Part shown: one piece after another, positions 35,442-42,957 of the stretch
How the letters are laid out: each line of letters begins with the position of its first letter
How positions within the stretch are numbered: position 1 is the first letter of the stretch
The notes under the pieces: model-generated
Database searches by the model: none
What the model saw: the letters and a program-made list of their open reading frames with translations, nothing else
Told to the model about the DNA's origin: nothing
Made by a program: the position numbers and the translations under genes
Origin: Anaerolineae bacterium
Lineage (GTDB): Bacteria > Chloroflexota > Anaerolineae > Aggregatilineales > UBA2796
DNA: 64,000 nt
NCBI GenBank assembly: GCA_025055255.1
Contig: JANWYI010000006.1
Coordinates: 38,595-102,594, forward strand
Reading direction: 5' to 3'

Positions 35442-36671
35442 CTACTCTGACAAGCGCAGCTTGATGCCCAGCCACACGCCTGCAAACACTGCTGCGCCGA
35501 AAACCCAGCCTGAGACCGCAAATGCCGAGATACCTGAAAGCAATGTCCCGACTGTGCAGCCAAGCGAGACCATGGCGCCCCAGCCCATCAGGACGCCGCC
35601 TAAAAGCGCGGTCAGCACATTACGCAGCGTCAGCCGTGAGAGCTGAAAGCGATTGGTGAAGAGTGCGATTGCCAGTGAACCTGCCACCAAGCCGCCGATC
35701 AGGAAGCCGTTATTAGTGATAGTGTGCGTCACGCGCGTTGCGCAACCTGCAAAGCTGTCTAAGCCAACTAGACGCTCTGCCAACCAGCCTGCCTCAGTCA
35801 GCGCTGTGCGCGCTAGACTGCCCAGCTGCGACGTCACGCCGAGCGGCGATACGCGGAAGTAAGCGATTGTGCCGACTATGCCTACTAACGCGCCTGTCAC
35901 CAGTGGATTCCAGCGAGTCACGAACACAGCTTGGTAGATTCTTTGCCACGTGAGCTTGCCGCCTGCTTGTGCAGGCAACTCAGGCAAGTAGCGCAACAGC
36001 AGGACAGCGATCAGGCTCAGCACAGCCAGATGGAAGGCGAGACTTCCGCCGTAGCCAAGCGTCTTAGGCAGCCATGCTACAGGCGCGACCGAGATTGCCT
36101 CGACATAGAGCGTGTGCCATGTGAAAAAGCCGACTCCAAAGCCGACGAGTGCGCCAAAAAGCGCGAACGGCGCGCGCGCGTAGCCTTCGCCCATGCGATA
36201 GAGGTGTCCGCTGATGCACGCACCTGAGAGCGCCATGCCTATGCCGAAGGCAAGTCCGCCTGCAGCCAAGACCCAGCTCACTGGTCCGATGTGCGCATTA
36301 GGCGGCAAGTATTGACCGCTCGGATTTGGCATGAAAGCGCCGAAGACAATTGCGTAGCCAATGCCGCCAACGGCTAAAGCGCTCAGCAGGGCGAACAGAC
36401 CAGAGCTGTTCCGATTTTCGATGAAGTCGCGGAAGATGCAGAAAAAGCAAAAGCGTCCACGCTGGAAGATGACACCGAGTGCGACACCGATCAAAAGCGA
36501 GAGCGACGCGCCTGCGCCGCGATTGGGCGTATCGTGCAGGCTAAAAGCGAGTGCCACAAGCGCGCCCAGAATCAGCCATGCCAAGCCCATGCGGACTGCT
36601 GCGACAACTCTTGGATTGTTGAGTGACGTGGAGGCGGCTTTTACGCCGCCTCCGAGTGTGGTCTCAGCCAT
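35442..36671 (-). CDS. tsuA: YeeE/YedE (TsuA)-family thiosulfate-type permease
   Basis: The 409-residue membrane protein has about ten to twelve helices and the internal repeat of the sulfur transport family. The cysteines of the substrate path are visible in GMALSGACISGHLYRMGEGY, FAGCATRVTHT and MVSLGCTVGTLLSG. YeeE homologues take up thiosulfate. I place the start at the ATG at 36671, 7 bases after the stop of the exported sulfurtransferase gene. A start at 36761 would overlap that gene by 83 bases. A perfect 9-bp inverted repeat lies just inside the coding start. Confidence 0.87.
   Translation of the reverse strand: MAETTLGGGVKAASTSLNNPRVVAAVRMGLAWLILGALVALAFSLHDTPNRGAGASLSLLIGVALGVIFQRGRFCFFCIFRDFIENRNSSGLFALLSALAVGGIGYAIVFGAFMPNPSGQYLPPNAHIGPVSWVLAAGGLAFGIGMALSGACISGHLYRMGEGYARAPFALFGALVGFGVGFFTWHTLYVEAISVAPVAWLPKTLGYGGSLAFHLAVLSLIAVLLLRYLPELPAQAGGKLTWQRIYQAVFVTRWNPLVTGALVGIVGTIAYFRVSPLGVTSQLGSLARTALTEAGWLAERLVGLDSFAGCATRVTHTITNNGFLIGGLVAGSLAIALFTNRFQLSRLTLRNVLTALLGGVLMGWGAMVSLGCTVGTLLSGISAFAVSGWVFGAAVFAGVWLGIKLRLSE
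36630..36653. repeat. Perfect inverted repeat at the start of the thiosulfate permease gene
   Basis: GGAGGCGGC-TTTTAC-GCCGCCTCC forms a 9-bp GC-rich stem 18-41 bases downstream of the permease start codon, close to the junction of the two genes. There is no T-run, so it is not an ordinary terminator. It could stabilise mRNA ends, slow ribosomes, or tune expression between the two genes. Confidence 0.7.
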
Positions 36672-36678
36672 ATCAGAC

Positions 36679-37623
36679 TTACTGTCTGCCCCAGACCGTG
36701 CCAGCAGGGTTGGCGATTGGCACGCCGACTGCATTGCCCCACTCTGTCCATGAGCCGTCATACTGTGCCACGTCGTAGCCCAAAATCTTGCTCAGGACGA
36801 ACCAAGTGTGGCTGGAGCGCTCGCCAATGCGGCAATAGACGTAAATCTTCTTGCTCCCATCTACGCCGACCGAGGCATACAGCTGGCGCAGCTCCTCAAC
36901 CGACTTGAACGTGCCATCTTCTTTCACAGCTTTTGCCCACGGCACATTGACCGCGCCGGGAATGTGACCCGCGCGGATTGCAAGCTCTTGGAAGCCCTCT
37001 GGCGCGAAGATACGCCCTTCGTACTCGGCTGGGGAACGAATGTCTACGATCACGCCCTCAGCCTCGCCCTTGACCACTGCTAGCACGTCAGCTAGGAAGG
37101 CGCGAATCTCGCGGCGCGCAGGCTTGGCAGTGAAGTTGCCCTCAGGATGGCTGACTTGCTGCGTTGAGAGCGGACGATTCTCGCGCTCCCACTTGGCGCG
37201 TCCGCCGTCGAGCAAGCGCACGTCCTCATGTCCGTAGATCGTGAAAATCCAAGCGCCCCAAGCGGCAAACCAGTTATTGTTGTCGCCGTACAGCACAACA
37301 GTTGTGTCGTTGTTGATGCCGGCAGCGCGTGCCAACTTCTGGAATGCCTCTGGCGAGGCGATGTCGCGGATGACAGGGTCAACAAGGTCAGTGTGCCACA
37401 CAAAGTTGACGGCGCCAGGAATGTGTCCGCGCTCATAGACGCCTGGCACCACGCTCACTTCCACTACGCGCACCTTTGGATCGTTCAGGCGCGCTGCGAG
37501 CCACTCTGTGCTGACCACAGCGCTCTCAGGCAGGTCAGCGCGTGCGCGCAGCGAAGGCACGGCGAAGCCACCTGCAATTAGCACGACCACAGCGAAAAGT
37601 GTCAGAAGACGACGGATAGTCAT
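36679..37623 (-). CDS. Exported sulfurtransferase (two rhodanese domains)
   Basis: The 314-residue protein has a signal peptide (RRLLTLFAVVVLIAGGFAVPSLRARA) followed by two rhodanese domains. The first is non-catalytic (VVLYGDNNNWFAAWGAWIF). The second has the active cysteine in IYVYCRIGERSSHTWFVLSKILGY. It should work outside the membrane, handling thiosulfate-type sulfur before uptake by the permease encoded next. The ATG at 37623 has GGGGAG six bases upstream. The long leader carries two Cys-rich short ORFs and a terminator. Confidence 0.92.
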   Translation of the reverse strand: MTIRRLLTLFAVVVLIAGGFAVPSLRARADLPESAVVSTEWLAARLNDPKVRVVEVSVVPGVYERGHIPGAVNFVWHTDLVDPVIRDIASPEAFQKLARAAGINNDTTVVLYGDNNNWFAAWGAWIFTIYGHEDVRLLDGGRAKWERENRPLSTQQVSHPEGNFTAKPARREIRAFLADVLAVVKGEAEGVIVDIRSPAEYEGRIFAPEGFQELAIRAGHIPGAVNVPWAKAVKEDGTFKSVEELRQLYASVGVDGSKKIYVYCRIGERSSHTWFVLSKILGYDVAQYDGSWTEWGNAVGVPIANPAGTVWGRQ

Positions 37624-37645
37624 GGAAATCTCCCCTTTCAGAATC

Positions 37646-37735
37646 TCAGCGTTTGCATACAAGCCGAACAGAACGAATCGAACGAACCGAACAAATTGCC
37701 GAACAGCGCCTCAGGCTACAACACGATGAGTCCAT
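37646..37735 (-). CDS. Second Cys-rich short leader ORF (29 codons)
   Basis: Starting at ATG 37735, with an ideal AAGGAG seven bases upstream, this frame encodes 29 residues with five cysteines (a CC pair at 5-6, then 11, 15, 27) and many Ser/Arg residues. It stops 22 bases before the exported sulfurtransferase ATG. Part of its second half derives from a TTCG-type simple repeat (SVRSIRSVR). It lies after the leader terminator, so it is transcribed only on read-through. Its role is inferred from position, cysteine content and the ribosome-binding site. Confidence 0.5.
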   Translation of the reverse strand: MDSSCCSLRRCSAICSVRSIRSVRLVCKR

Positions 37736-37770
37736 AGGCAAACTCCTTTCTGTGGCGTGCGCCAAGCAAC

Positions 37771-37795
37771 AAAAAGCCCCGAACTCAGTCGGGGC
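37771..37795 (-). terminator. Leader terminator of the sulfurtransferase-permease operon
   Basis: On the minus strand GCCCCGA-CTGAGT-TCGGGGC is followed by TTTTT (plus 37775-37771). Its 5' arm (CCCCGAC) is also complementary to GTCGGGG at 37843-37837, near the end of the upstream Cys-rich ORF, so a mutually exclusive antiterminator can form. Confidence 0.88.
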
Positions 37796-37822
37796 AGGTT
37801 GAGCAAGGCGCACAATACGGCA

Positions 37823-37927
37823 TTAGGCGTCCCACACCCCGACCTTTGCACAGCGACACAGCGCCGCACACAAACACATGGGCAGACACAGGTCAAAAGG
37901 CGAAGTCAGGTGTTGAACGGAAGACAT
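37823..37927 (-). CDS. Cys-rich leader peptide (34 codons), candidate attenuator
   Basis: From ATG 37927 to TAA 37823 the frame encodes 34 residues with five TGT cysteine codons clustered at positions 14, 18, 20, 24 and 26 (DLCLPMCLCAALCRC). Codons 29-31 contain GTCGGGG, the sequence able to pair with the terminator arm. The stop lies 27 bases before the terminator. No strong Shine-Dalgarno site precedes the ATG, and the TGTG-rich DNA gives cysteines in a second frame as well. Translation is therefore plausible but unproven. Confidence 0.55.
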   Translation of the reverse strand: MSSVQHLTSPFDLCLPMCLCAALCRCAKVGVWDA

Positions 37928-37968
37928 GGTGATATCAGTTTCTCTAATGCCTCTCAAAACGCACATAC

Positions 37969-37997
37969 AGTTTAGATAGAACTGATTACTTTGTCAA
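37969..37997 (-). promoter_or_regulatory. Promoter of the sulfur operon leader
   Basis: On the minus strand a perfect TTGACA (37997-37992) and TAAACT (37974-37969) are separated by 17 bases. Predicted start is near 37962, giving a leader of about 340 bases before the sulfurtransferase gene. Confidence 0.75.
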
Positions 37998-38037
37998 GCC
38001 CTTGAGCCAAAAGTTTGTCAGATTGCACAAATGGCAC

Positions 38038-38069
38038 AAAAAAATGCGCCTCAGGGCAACCTGAGGCGC
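38038..38069 (-). terminator. Terminator after the propeller/SH3 protein gene
   Basis: On the minus strand GCGCCTCAGG-TTGC-CCTGAGGCGC forms a 10-bp stem followed by A and seven T (plus 38044-38038). Confidence 0.92.
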
Positions 38070-38086
38070 GTCAAAGGCAGCGCGCA

Positions 38087-40126
38087 CTAGCGCAATGGCT
38101 GCAGATTGGTCTCGACTTTGCCGTTTGCGTCAATATACTGGTCAACGACCCAGCCTGTCAGACCGTCAGCTTCGCGCTGCACCTGCCACCAACGCAAGTT
38201 ATCGGCAAAAACTGGACCAGCCAGAATGCGCACCACCTCATTTGGACGCAAAATGCTGATTGCGTTGCTGCGATTGGGCAGGTACTGCGGCGTGCTGCGT
38301 ACAATGACAGGAGCGCCAGGCGGCACTATGGCACGCCCGCCGATCAGCAAGCCAAGCGGATTCTGACCGTCTGTGGCGCGTAGGGCTGGCACAGCTGTCG
38401 GTGCAGCTGGACGCGGCGTCGGCGTAGCTGCTGGCATCACAGGCGGCACAGCAGGCGGTAGAACAGGCGCCGTCACTATGTTCGCAGGAATGGCTGTGAA
38501 TGACATCGCAGGGCTGAAAGTAGGCTGACCGCCGTCGGCGCCGATCACATACGGATAGCCGGGCGTGCCGAGCGGCAAGGCTGCAATGCCGATCTTGACG
38601 CGCGGCGCGGCGCTCAGCACGTTTTGATAGCTATCATTGGCGTTAATCCGCGCGATCATCGCCACATCTGACTCCACGATGCTGAAGGCAACTAGCGAGG
38701 TGTTCAGTGCAGGCGTGATCGCGGCAATGCCATAGCCTTCGCTCTCATAAACCTGCTGTAACCCGCCGCCTAGGAGCGGTCGTGCGAACAGTCTCAGCCT
38801 GTAGCTCTCGCCGCTCAGCGCGAAGAACGATGCGGCGAGTGGCGCGCTGCTATTGACGGCTACGCGCTGAATCAGCTCGCGCGTCACAAGGAAAATGGTG
38901 CTTCCGTCGCCGCTCCAGCCCAGTTGGTCAGGCACAGGCACGTCGCTGAGCGGCGTCTTAGCAGTGACCGCTAGGTCTAGCAACACCACTTGGCTGCCGC
39001 GCCTGAAGTCCAGACTTGGCTCTAACGCCACAGCGCTTGCGCCGCTCGGCGAGACGCGCACTCTGGTCACGTTTGGGAACGACCACAAGCGCGTACCGTC
39101 GAAGGCAGTCAGCGCTAGACCAGAGCCATCACAGCCAATTGTGTGCAGAAAACCGTTGCCACGCCACTTGAAAACTGTCCGATTGCCGTTGAAGCCTGCC
39201 TCTTGGAAGTAGTTAATGATCGTCGGTCCGAAGCCGCCGCTGAGACAGCCGACGGTCAGCTCAATGCGTCCAGCAGGCACAGCTACGCCGCCTGTGGCAG
39301 GCACAGCTAGAATGTTGTAAATCAGACTGTCAGGGTTAGGCGACGGCGTGGTTGACGCTGCATAGGCAATTTGTGACCCATCTGGCGACCAAGCTGGCGG
39401 AATCTCTACTAGAAGACCTGTGGCAATCGGCATAGGCGGACTGCCGCTAGCGGCTACGAAAAGCGTCTGTGACCTCTGGTCAACAAAAGCTAGTCGGCTA
39501 CCATCGGGCGACCAGCTCAAGTGGATGTAGTTCCGCTGACCGCCTGTGTAGCCACCTTCGTAGACAAAACCTTGTGCATCACCTGTCAGCGGCACGTAGC
39601 CTTGCGCGCTGCTCAGACTCGTCACATAGACGTTGCCGTCACGCCCGACAAACGCCAGAATCGGCGCGGCAAGCGTCACAGGCGCTGAGACTAGGCCTAT
39701 CGGCGGCGGCACAGGCAGAGTGCCGCCTGCAGCGGCAGGTGGCGGCGCAGCGACCGTCGGTGGCACGTTCGCGCCGACGCCAACGCCTGTGCAGAAGAAA
39801 ATCAGTGAGTTATCGTTCGAAATGCGATACTCATAGCTGCCAAAACCATTCACTGTGACGCGGACGACCCAAGCGCGAGTCTGACCGGGCGCGTTGCGCT
39901 GACCGTTTGGACAGCCAAGGTTATCGTCGCGCACCACGATCTGCTCGTACGTCCAGAAGCCGTCAAAGCGCATCCGAGAGACCGTTCGTCCAATTCGTGC
40001 GCTCACGTCTTGAAACACACGATCTAGCGCCGCCTCGCTCGGCGCGCCTTGTGCCTTAGCTATTGGCGCAGCCGTCAAGCTGGCGAAAAAAAGCGCTAGT
40101 ATCGCTAAATAGGTAAATTTCCGCAT
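38087..40126 (-). CDS. Exported beta-propeller protein with C-terminal SH3b domain
   Basis: The 679-residue protein has a signal peptide (KFTYLAILALFFASLTAAPIAKAQ), an N-terminal ~100-residue domain with two cysteines, a Pro/Ala linker, and a TolB-type propeller (blades with LSWSPDGSRLAFVDQ, PAWSPDGSQIAYAAS, QLGWSGDGSTIFLV). A second Pro/Thr linker and a C-terminal SH3b module follow (SILRPNEVVRILAGPVFADNLRWWQVQ...GLTGWVV). The last module is recognisably the same type as the repeats of the 27678-28682 protein. A possible promoter (TTGACA with TATATT 19 bases away, minus strand near 40200-40235) is spaced unusually. Function unknown, probably at the cell surface. Confidence 0.85.
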   Translation of the reverse strand: MRKFTYLAILALFFASLTAAPIAKAQGAPSEAALDRVFQDVSARIGRTVSRMRFDGFWTYEQIVVRDDNLGCPNGQRNAPGQTRAWVVRVTVNGFGSYEYRISNDNSLIFFCTGVGVGANVPPTVAAPPPAAAGGTLPVPPPIGLVSAPVTLAAPILAFVGRDGNVYVTSLSSAQGYVPLTGDAQGFVYEGGYTGGQRNYIHLSWSPDGSRLAFVDQRSQTLFVAASGSPPMPIATGLLVEIPPAWSPDGSQIAYAASTTPSPNPDSLIYNILAVPATGGVAVPAGRIELTVGCLSGGFGPTIINYFQEAGFNGNRTVFKWRGNGFLHTIGCDGSGLALTAFDGTRLWSFPNVTRVRVSPSGASAVALEPSLDFRRGSQVVLLDLAVTAKTPLSDVPVPDQLGWSGDGSTIFLVTRELIQRVAVNSSAPLAASFFALSGESYRLRLFARPLLGGGLQQVYESEGYGIAAITPALNTSLVAFSIVESDVAMIARINANDSYQNVLSAAPRVKIGIAALPLGTPGYPYVIGADGGQPTFSPAMSFTAIPANIVTAPVLPPAVPPVMPAATPTPRPAAPTAVPALRATDGQNPLGLLIGGRAIVPPGAPVIVRSTPQYLPNRSNAISILRPNEVVRILAGPVFADNLRWWQVQREADGLTGWVVDQYIDANGKVETNLQPLR

Positions 40127-40397
40127 GAATTTCCTCCGCGCACTGCGGCTCAGAGCTTGCGTTGCGCCTGATCATACTTTGCCTTGCCAACTATTCACAA
40201 TATACGGCGTGTAAAAGACCAGTTGTCAAGGTGTAAACGACCAGAATAAACTACAGGTGAGACAGCGCCCAGTCGTTAAGGCGAGACTAGACACCACCTA
40301 CCTGAAATTGCTAACGCACTTCTAATTCAAACATGCTAGAATTGTGCCTCAGGTACACCCAAAAGCGATCAATCAATCTTCAGGAGGACGTGCAGAG

Positions 40398-40673
40398 ATG
40401 CCACTCTATGAGTATCGCTGCAGGAGCTGCGGCGCGCGTTTTGAGGTCAGTCAAGCGTTCACGGATGAGCCGCTCAGCACTTGTCATGTGTGCGGCGGGA
40501 CGGTCAAGCGCGTAGTTGGACGCGGCACAGGCGTGATCTTCAAGGGATCGGGCTTCTATGTGACGGATACTCGCTCGACCAACAGCGCTAACGGCAAGTC
40601 CTCTAGTGGCGAGAGCGCAGCTGAGAAGAAGAGCGAGTCAGCCGCTGAGAAAGCAGCCGCTAGCGGCGACTAA
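40398..40673 (+). CDS. FmdB-family zinc-ribbon protein
   Basis: The 91-residue protein begins MPLYEYRCRSCGARFEV and has the second knuckle CHVCGG, the paired CxxC zinc ribbon of the FmdB/putative regulatory family. It continues with GSGFYVTD and a low-complexity Ser/Glu/Lys/Ala tail. I start it at the ATG at 40398, with AGGAGG upstream, because the family begins at MPxYEY. Role unknown. Confidence 0.9.
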   Translation: MPLYEYRCRSCGARFEVSQAFTDEPLSTCHVCGGTVKRVVGRGTGVIFKGSGFYVTDTRSTNSANGKSSSGESAAEKKSESAAEKAAASGD

Positions 40674-40712
40674 GCCTATACAAAGCTCAGAAAAAAGCAC
40701 AGGCATTATGCC

Positions 40713-40738
40713 GCCGAGCAGCTAAGCTCGGCTTTTTT
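40713..40738 (+). terminator. Terminator after the FmdB-like gene
   Basis: GCCGAGC-AGCTAA-GCTCGGC stem followed by six T. Confidence 0.9.
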
Positions 40739-40779
40739 GTTGTGTCAGAAGCGCTTTTTCTGATCTACAATCAAACTAT

Positions 40780-41751
40780 GTGCCAATATGTACTAAACAA
40801 TGCGCTGTGCCTGAGAAAGTGATCGCTATTTTGCCTACTGCTGAGCGCAAGCCAGTTGTACGTCTCAACATGCCGCTTGCGCCGATTGAGATGCTCCTTG
40901 TACTGGGTATGATCATCTGGGGAACGCACTATAGCGTCGCTAAGGCAGCTCTGAGCGTGCTACCGCCATTTCTATTCAACGCGCTCCGCTTCAGCGCGGC
41001 TGTGGCGACGCTGTATTTGATCATGCGAGCAAGCAGCGAGTCGTTTGCCCTCAAGCGCAGCGCTATCCTGCGTTTGATCTTCACCTCGTTCCTGTTGCAC
41101 GTACTCTACCAAGTCTTCTTCATCAACGGTTTACGCTACACGACCGTTGCCAATAGCGTGTTAATCAGCACTATAGCTCCTGTTGGCGTGATTATTGTCA
41201 ACATCTTGCTACGCCGTGAGCGTGGCAGTTGGCGGCTGTTCAGCGGCATGAGCCTAGCATTTGGCGGCGTGCTGATCGTGATTCTCTCGCGCTATGCAGA
41301 TCAAATCGGCTTAGGCACGCCGACGACCTTGCTCGGCGACGCGCTGACCGTGATCGGCACTTTCATCTGGGTCGGCATGACTTTCTCGCTACGCACGCTG
41401 ATGACAGACAATCCTGTGATTCCGACGTCGTTTTGGCTGCTGCTGTGCGGCACAGTTCTGGACGCTTGCATCGCTATTCCAGAGACGCTGCATTTTGACT
41501 GGTCGCTGTTGACGTGGGAAGTTGGCTTAGCAGTGCTGTACTCTGGTGTGGTCTCTATTGGTATCGGCGGCGCAATCTGGAATCTAGCGCTGAAGCGGAT
41601 TGGCGCCTCACGTACAGCGTCGTTTCTGAACCTACAGCCAATCGTGGCAGCATTTGTAGCGGTTATCTTTCTGGGTGAGCCGTTCACGCTCTGGCTAGTG
41701 TTGGGCATTGGCTTGGTGATCGTCGGCATGACGCGCTTACGCATAGGCTAA
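40780..41751 (+). CDS. EamA/DMT-family permease
   Basis: The product (up to 323 residues) has ten hydrophobic helices in two EamA repeats: PIEMLLVLGMIIWGTHYSVAKAALSVLPPFLFNALRF at the start of the first and GDALTVIGTFIWVGMTFSLRTL at the second, ending in FLGEPFTLWLVLGIGLVIVGM. These are drug/metabolite exporters of unknown specificity. The start is uncertain: GTG at 40780 is the longest, but GTG 40807 and ATG 40870 are possible, and a -10-like TACAAT lies just before 40780. Confidence 0.85.
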   Translation: MPICTKQCAVPEKVIAILPTAERKPVVRLNMPLAPIEMLLVLGMIIWGTHYSVAKAALSVLPPFLFNALRFSAAVATLYLIMRASSESFALKRSAILRLIFTSFLLHVLYQVFFINGLRYTTVANSVLISTIAPVGVIIVNILLRRERGSWRLFSGMSLAFGGVLIVILSRYADQIGLGTPTTLLGDALTVIGTFIWVGMTFSLRTLMTDNPVIPTSFWLLLCGTVLDACIAIPETLHFDWSLLTWEVGLAVLYSGVVSIGIGGAIWNLALKRIGASRTASFLNLQPIVAAFVAVIFLGEPFTLWLVLGIGLVIVGMTRLRIG

Positions 41752-41753
41752 CT

Positions 41754-42554
41754 ATGGGAATGCACACCGAAGACTTCGGCATACGTCTTGTGGCGCGCCA
41801 CGCGCCAACAGGCACGTTGCTGACCATTGGCGACGTACCGCTGGAGCGGCTGCGCACTTACTCGGAGCGCGGAGAGTTGCGCTGTCCAGAGTGCGGCGCA
41901 CTGCTGCGCTTGAAGGCAGGCAACATTCGCCAGCACCATTTTGCGCACGTCAGCCTTGCACAATGTGCAACGCGCTACGCTGAGCCTGAGTCTGAGAGTC
42001 ATCGTACAGGCAAAATGGCGCTGTATCGGCATTTTCGACGCGAGTCGCCGCATGCGCAGCTGGAATGGCGCATTCAGGCGACTGATCAGCGCGCTGATGT
42101 CTTCGTCCCGCCGAACTTTGTTCTAGAGTTTCAGCAGGCGAGCAACAGTGCTGAGCAGTGGCGTGAACGTCAACGGCTGTATGAAGATGCAGGCATGTGT
42201 GCGATCTGGTTCTTAGGTCAGGTGCGCTATGCAGAGGCGCGCAGCGAACCAGTGCGCCCGATCTCAATCTACGACCCATCGCCTGTGCCGCGCCGCGACT
42301 TTGAAGCAGCAGCAGGCGCTTTCCGCGTGCGCGAGATGGAACGTGCCATGTTGGAAGTCTTCACGATGCTCTACTATCTCGATCCATACGTCGAGATGCT
42401 CACTATCTTGTTGCCGCGCAGCTGGCACGCTCAAACTTTGCGTGCCTATCGCTACCGTCTACCATTGGCGCTCGCTCGGTTGACGCCAAACGGCTTGTGG
42501 ACACCGCTACATGCTCAGCTGGATGAAAAGACCTTGAGAAAGCGACGCGCCTGA
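41754..42554 (+). CDS. coiA: CoiA-like competence protein
   Basis: The 266-residue protein matches the CoiA pattern: an N-terminal zinc-binding segment (LRCPECGALLRLKAGNIRQHHFAH), then a PD-(D/E)XK-like nuclease core (GKMALYRHF, EWRIQATDQRADVFV, VLEFQQAS with the acid and Gln positions). CoiA acts during natural transformation after DNA uptake. It follows the DMT permease gene by 2 bases. No other competence gene is in the window. Confidence 0.82.
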   Translation: MGMHTEDFGIRLVARHAPTGTLLTIGDVPLERLRTYSERGELRCPECGALLRLKAGNIRQHHFAHVSLAQCATRYAEPESESHRTGKMALYRHFRRESPHAQLEWRIQATDQRADVFVPPNFVLEFQQASNSAEQWRERQRLYEDAGMCAIWFLGQVRYAEARSEPVRPISIYDPSPVPRRDFEAAAGAFRVREMERAMLEVFTMLYYLDPYVEMLTILLPRSWHAQTLRAYRYRLPLALARLTPNGLWTPLHAQLDEKTLRKRRA

Positions 42555-42585
42555 GTCATTATTAGTAGCAAACAAGGCGCGTCTC

Positions 42586-42957
42586 ATGCATGAGTTGCCG
42601 ATCACGCAGCATCTCTTAGAAATTGTCCTGCGTCATGCTGAGCAGGCAGGCGCAGCGCGTGTCACAGACATTTACCTTGTGATCGGACAGCTCTCATCGT
42701 ATGTAGACGAGTCAATTCAATTTTATTGGGACACACTCTGTCGCGGCACGGTCGCTGAGGGCGCACAACTACACTTTGAGCATATCCAAGCTGAGGTTGA
42801 GTGCCAAGCCTGCGGCATGCACTCAGCGTGGGGCGAGATCGGGCAAGGCTGCCCAAACTGTGGCAGTCTGCGCGTGAAAGTGATAGCAGGCGAAGAATTT
42901 TACGTGCGCGCCATTCGCGTCCAGACAGCGGATGAAGTTGAGGGAAGTGAAGCATGA
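42586..42957 (+). CDS. hypA: Hydrogenase/urease nickel incorporation protein HypA
   Basis: The 123-residue protein begins MHELPIT, where His2 is the nickel ligand. It has the zinc finger CQACGMHSAW...CPNCGS. It delivers nickel with HypB to the hydrogenase large subunit. It overlaps hypB by 4 bases. No hydrogenase structural or other hyp genes are in the window. Confidence 0.95.
   Translation: MHELPITQHLLEIVLRHAEQAGAARVTDIYLVIGQLSSYVDESIQFYWDTLCRGTVAEGAQLHFEHIQAEVECQACGMHSAWGEIGQGCPNCGSLRVKVIAGEEFYVRAIRVQTADEVEGSEA

Noticed and set aside
37711-37896. Alternative 61-codon Cys-rich frame starting at TTG on the minus strand
   Set aside because: It has no ribosome-binding site and runs straight through the terminator hairpin; the 34-codon ATG frame that stops before the terminator fits better.
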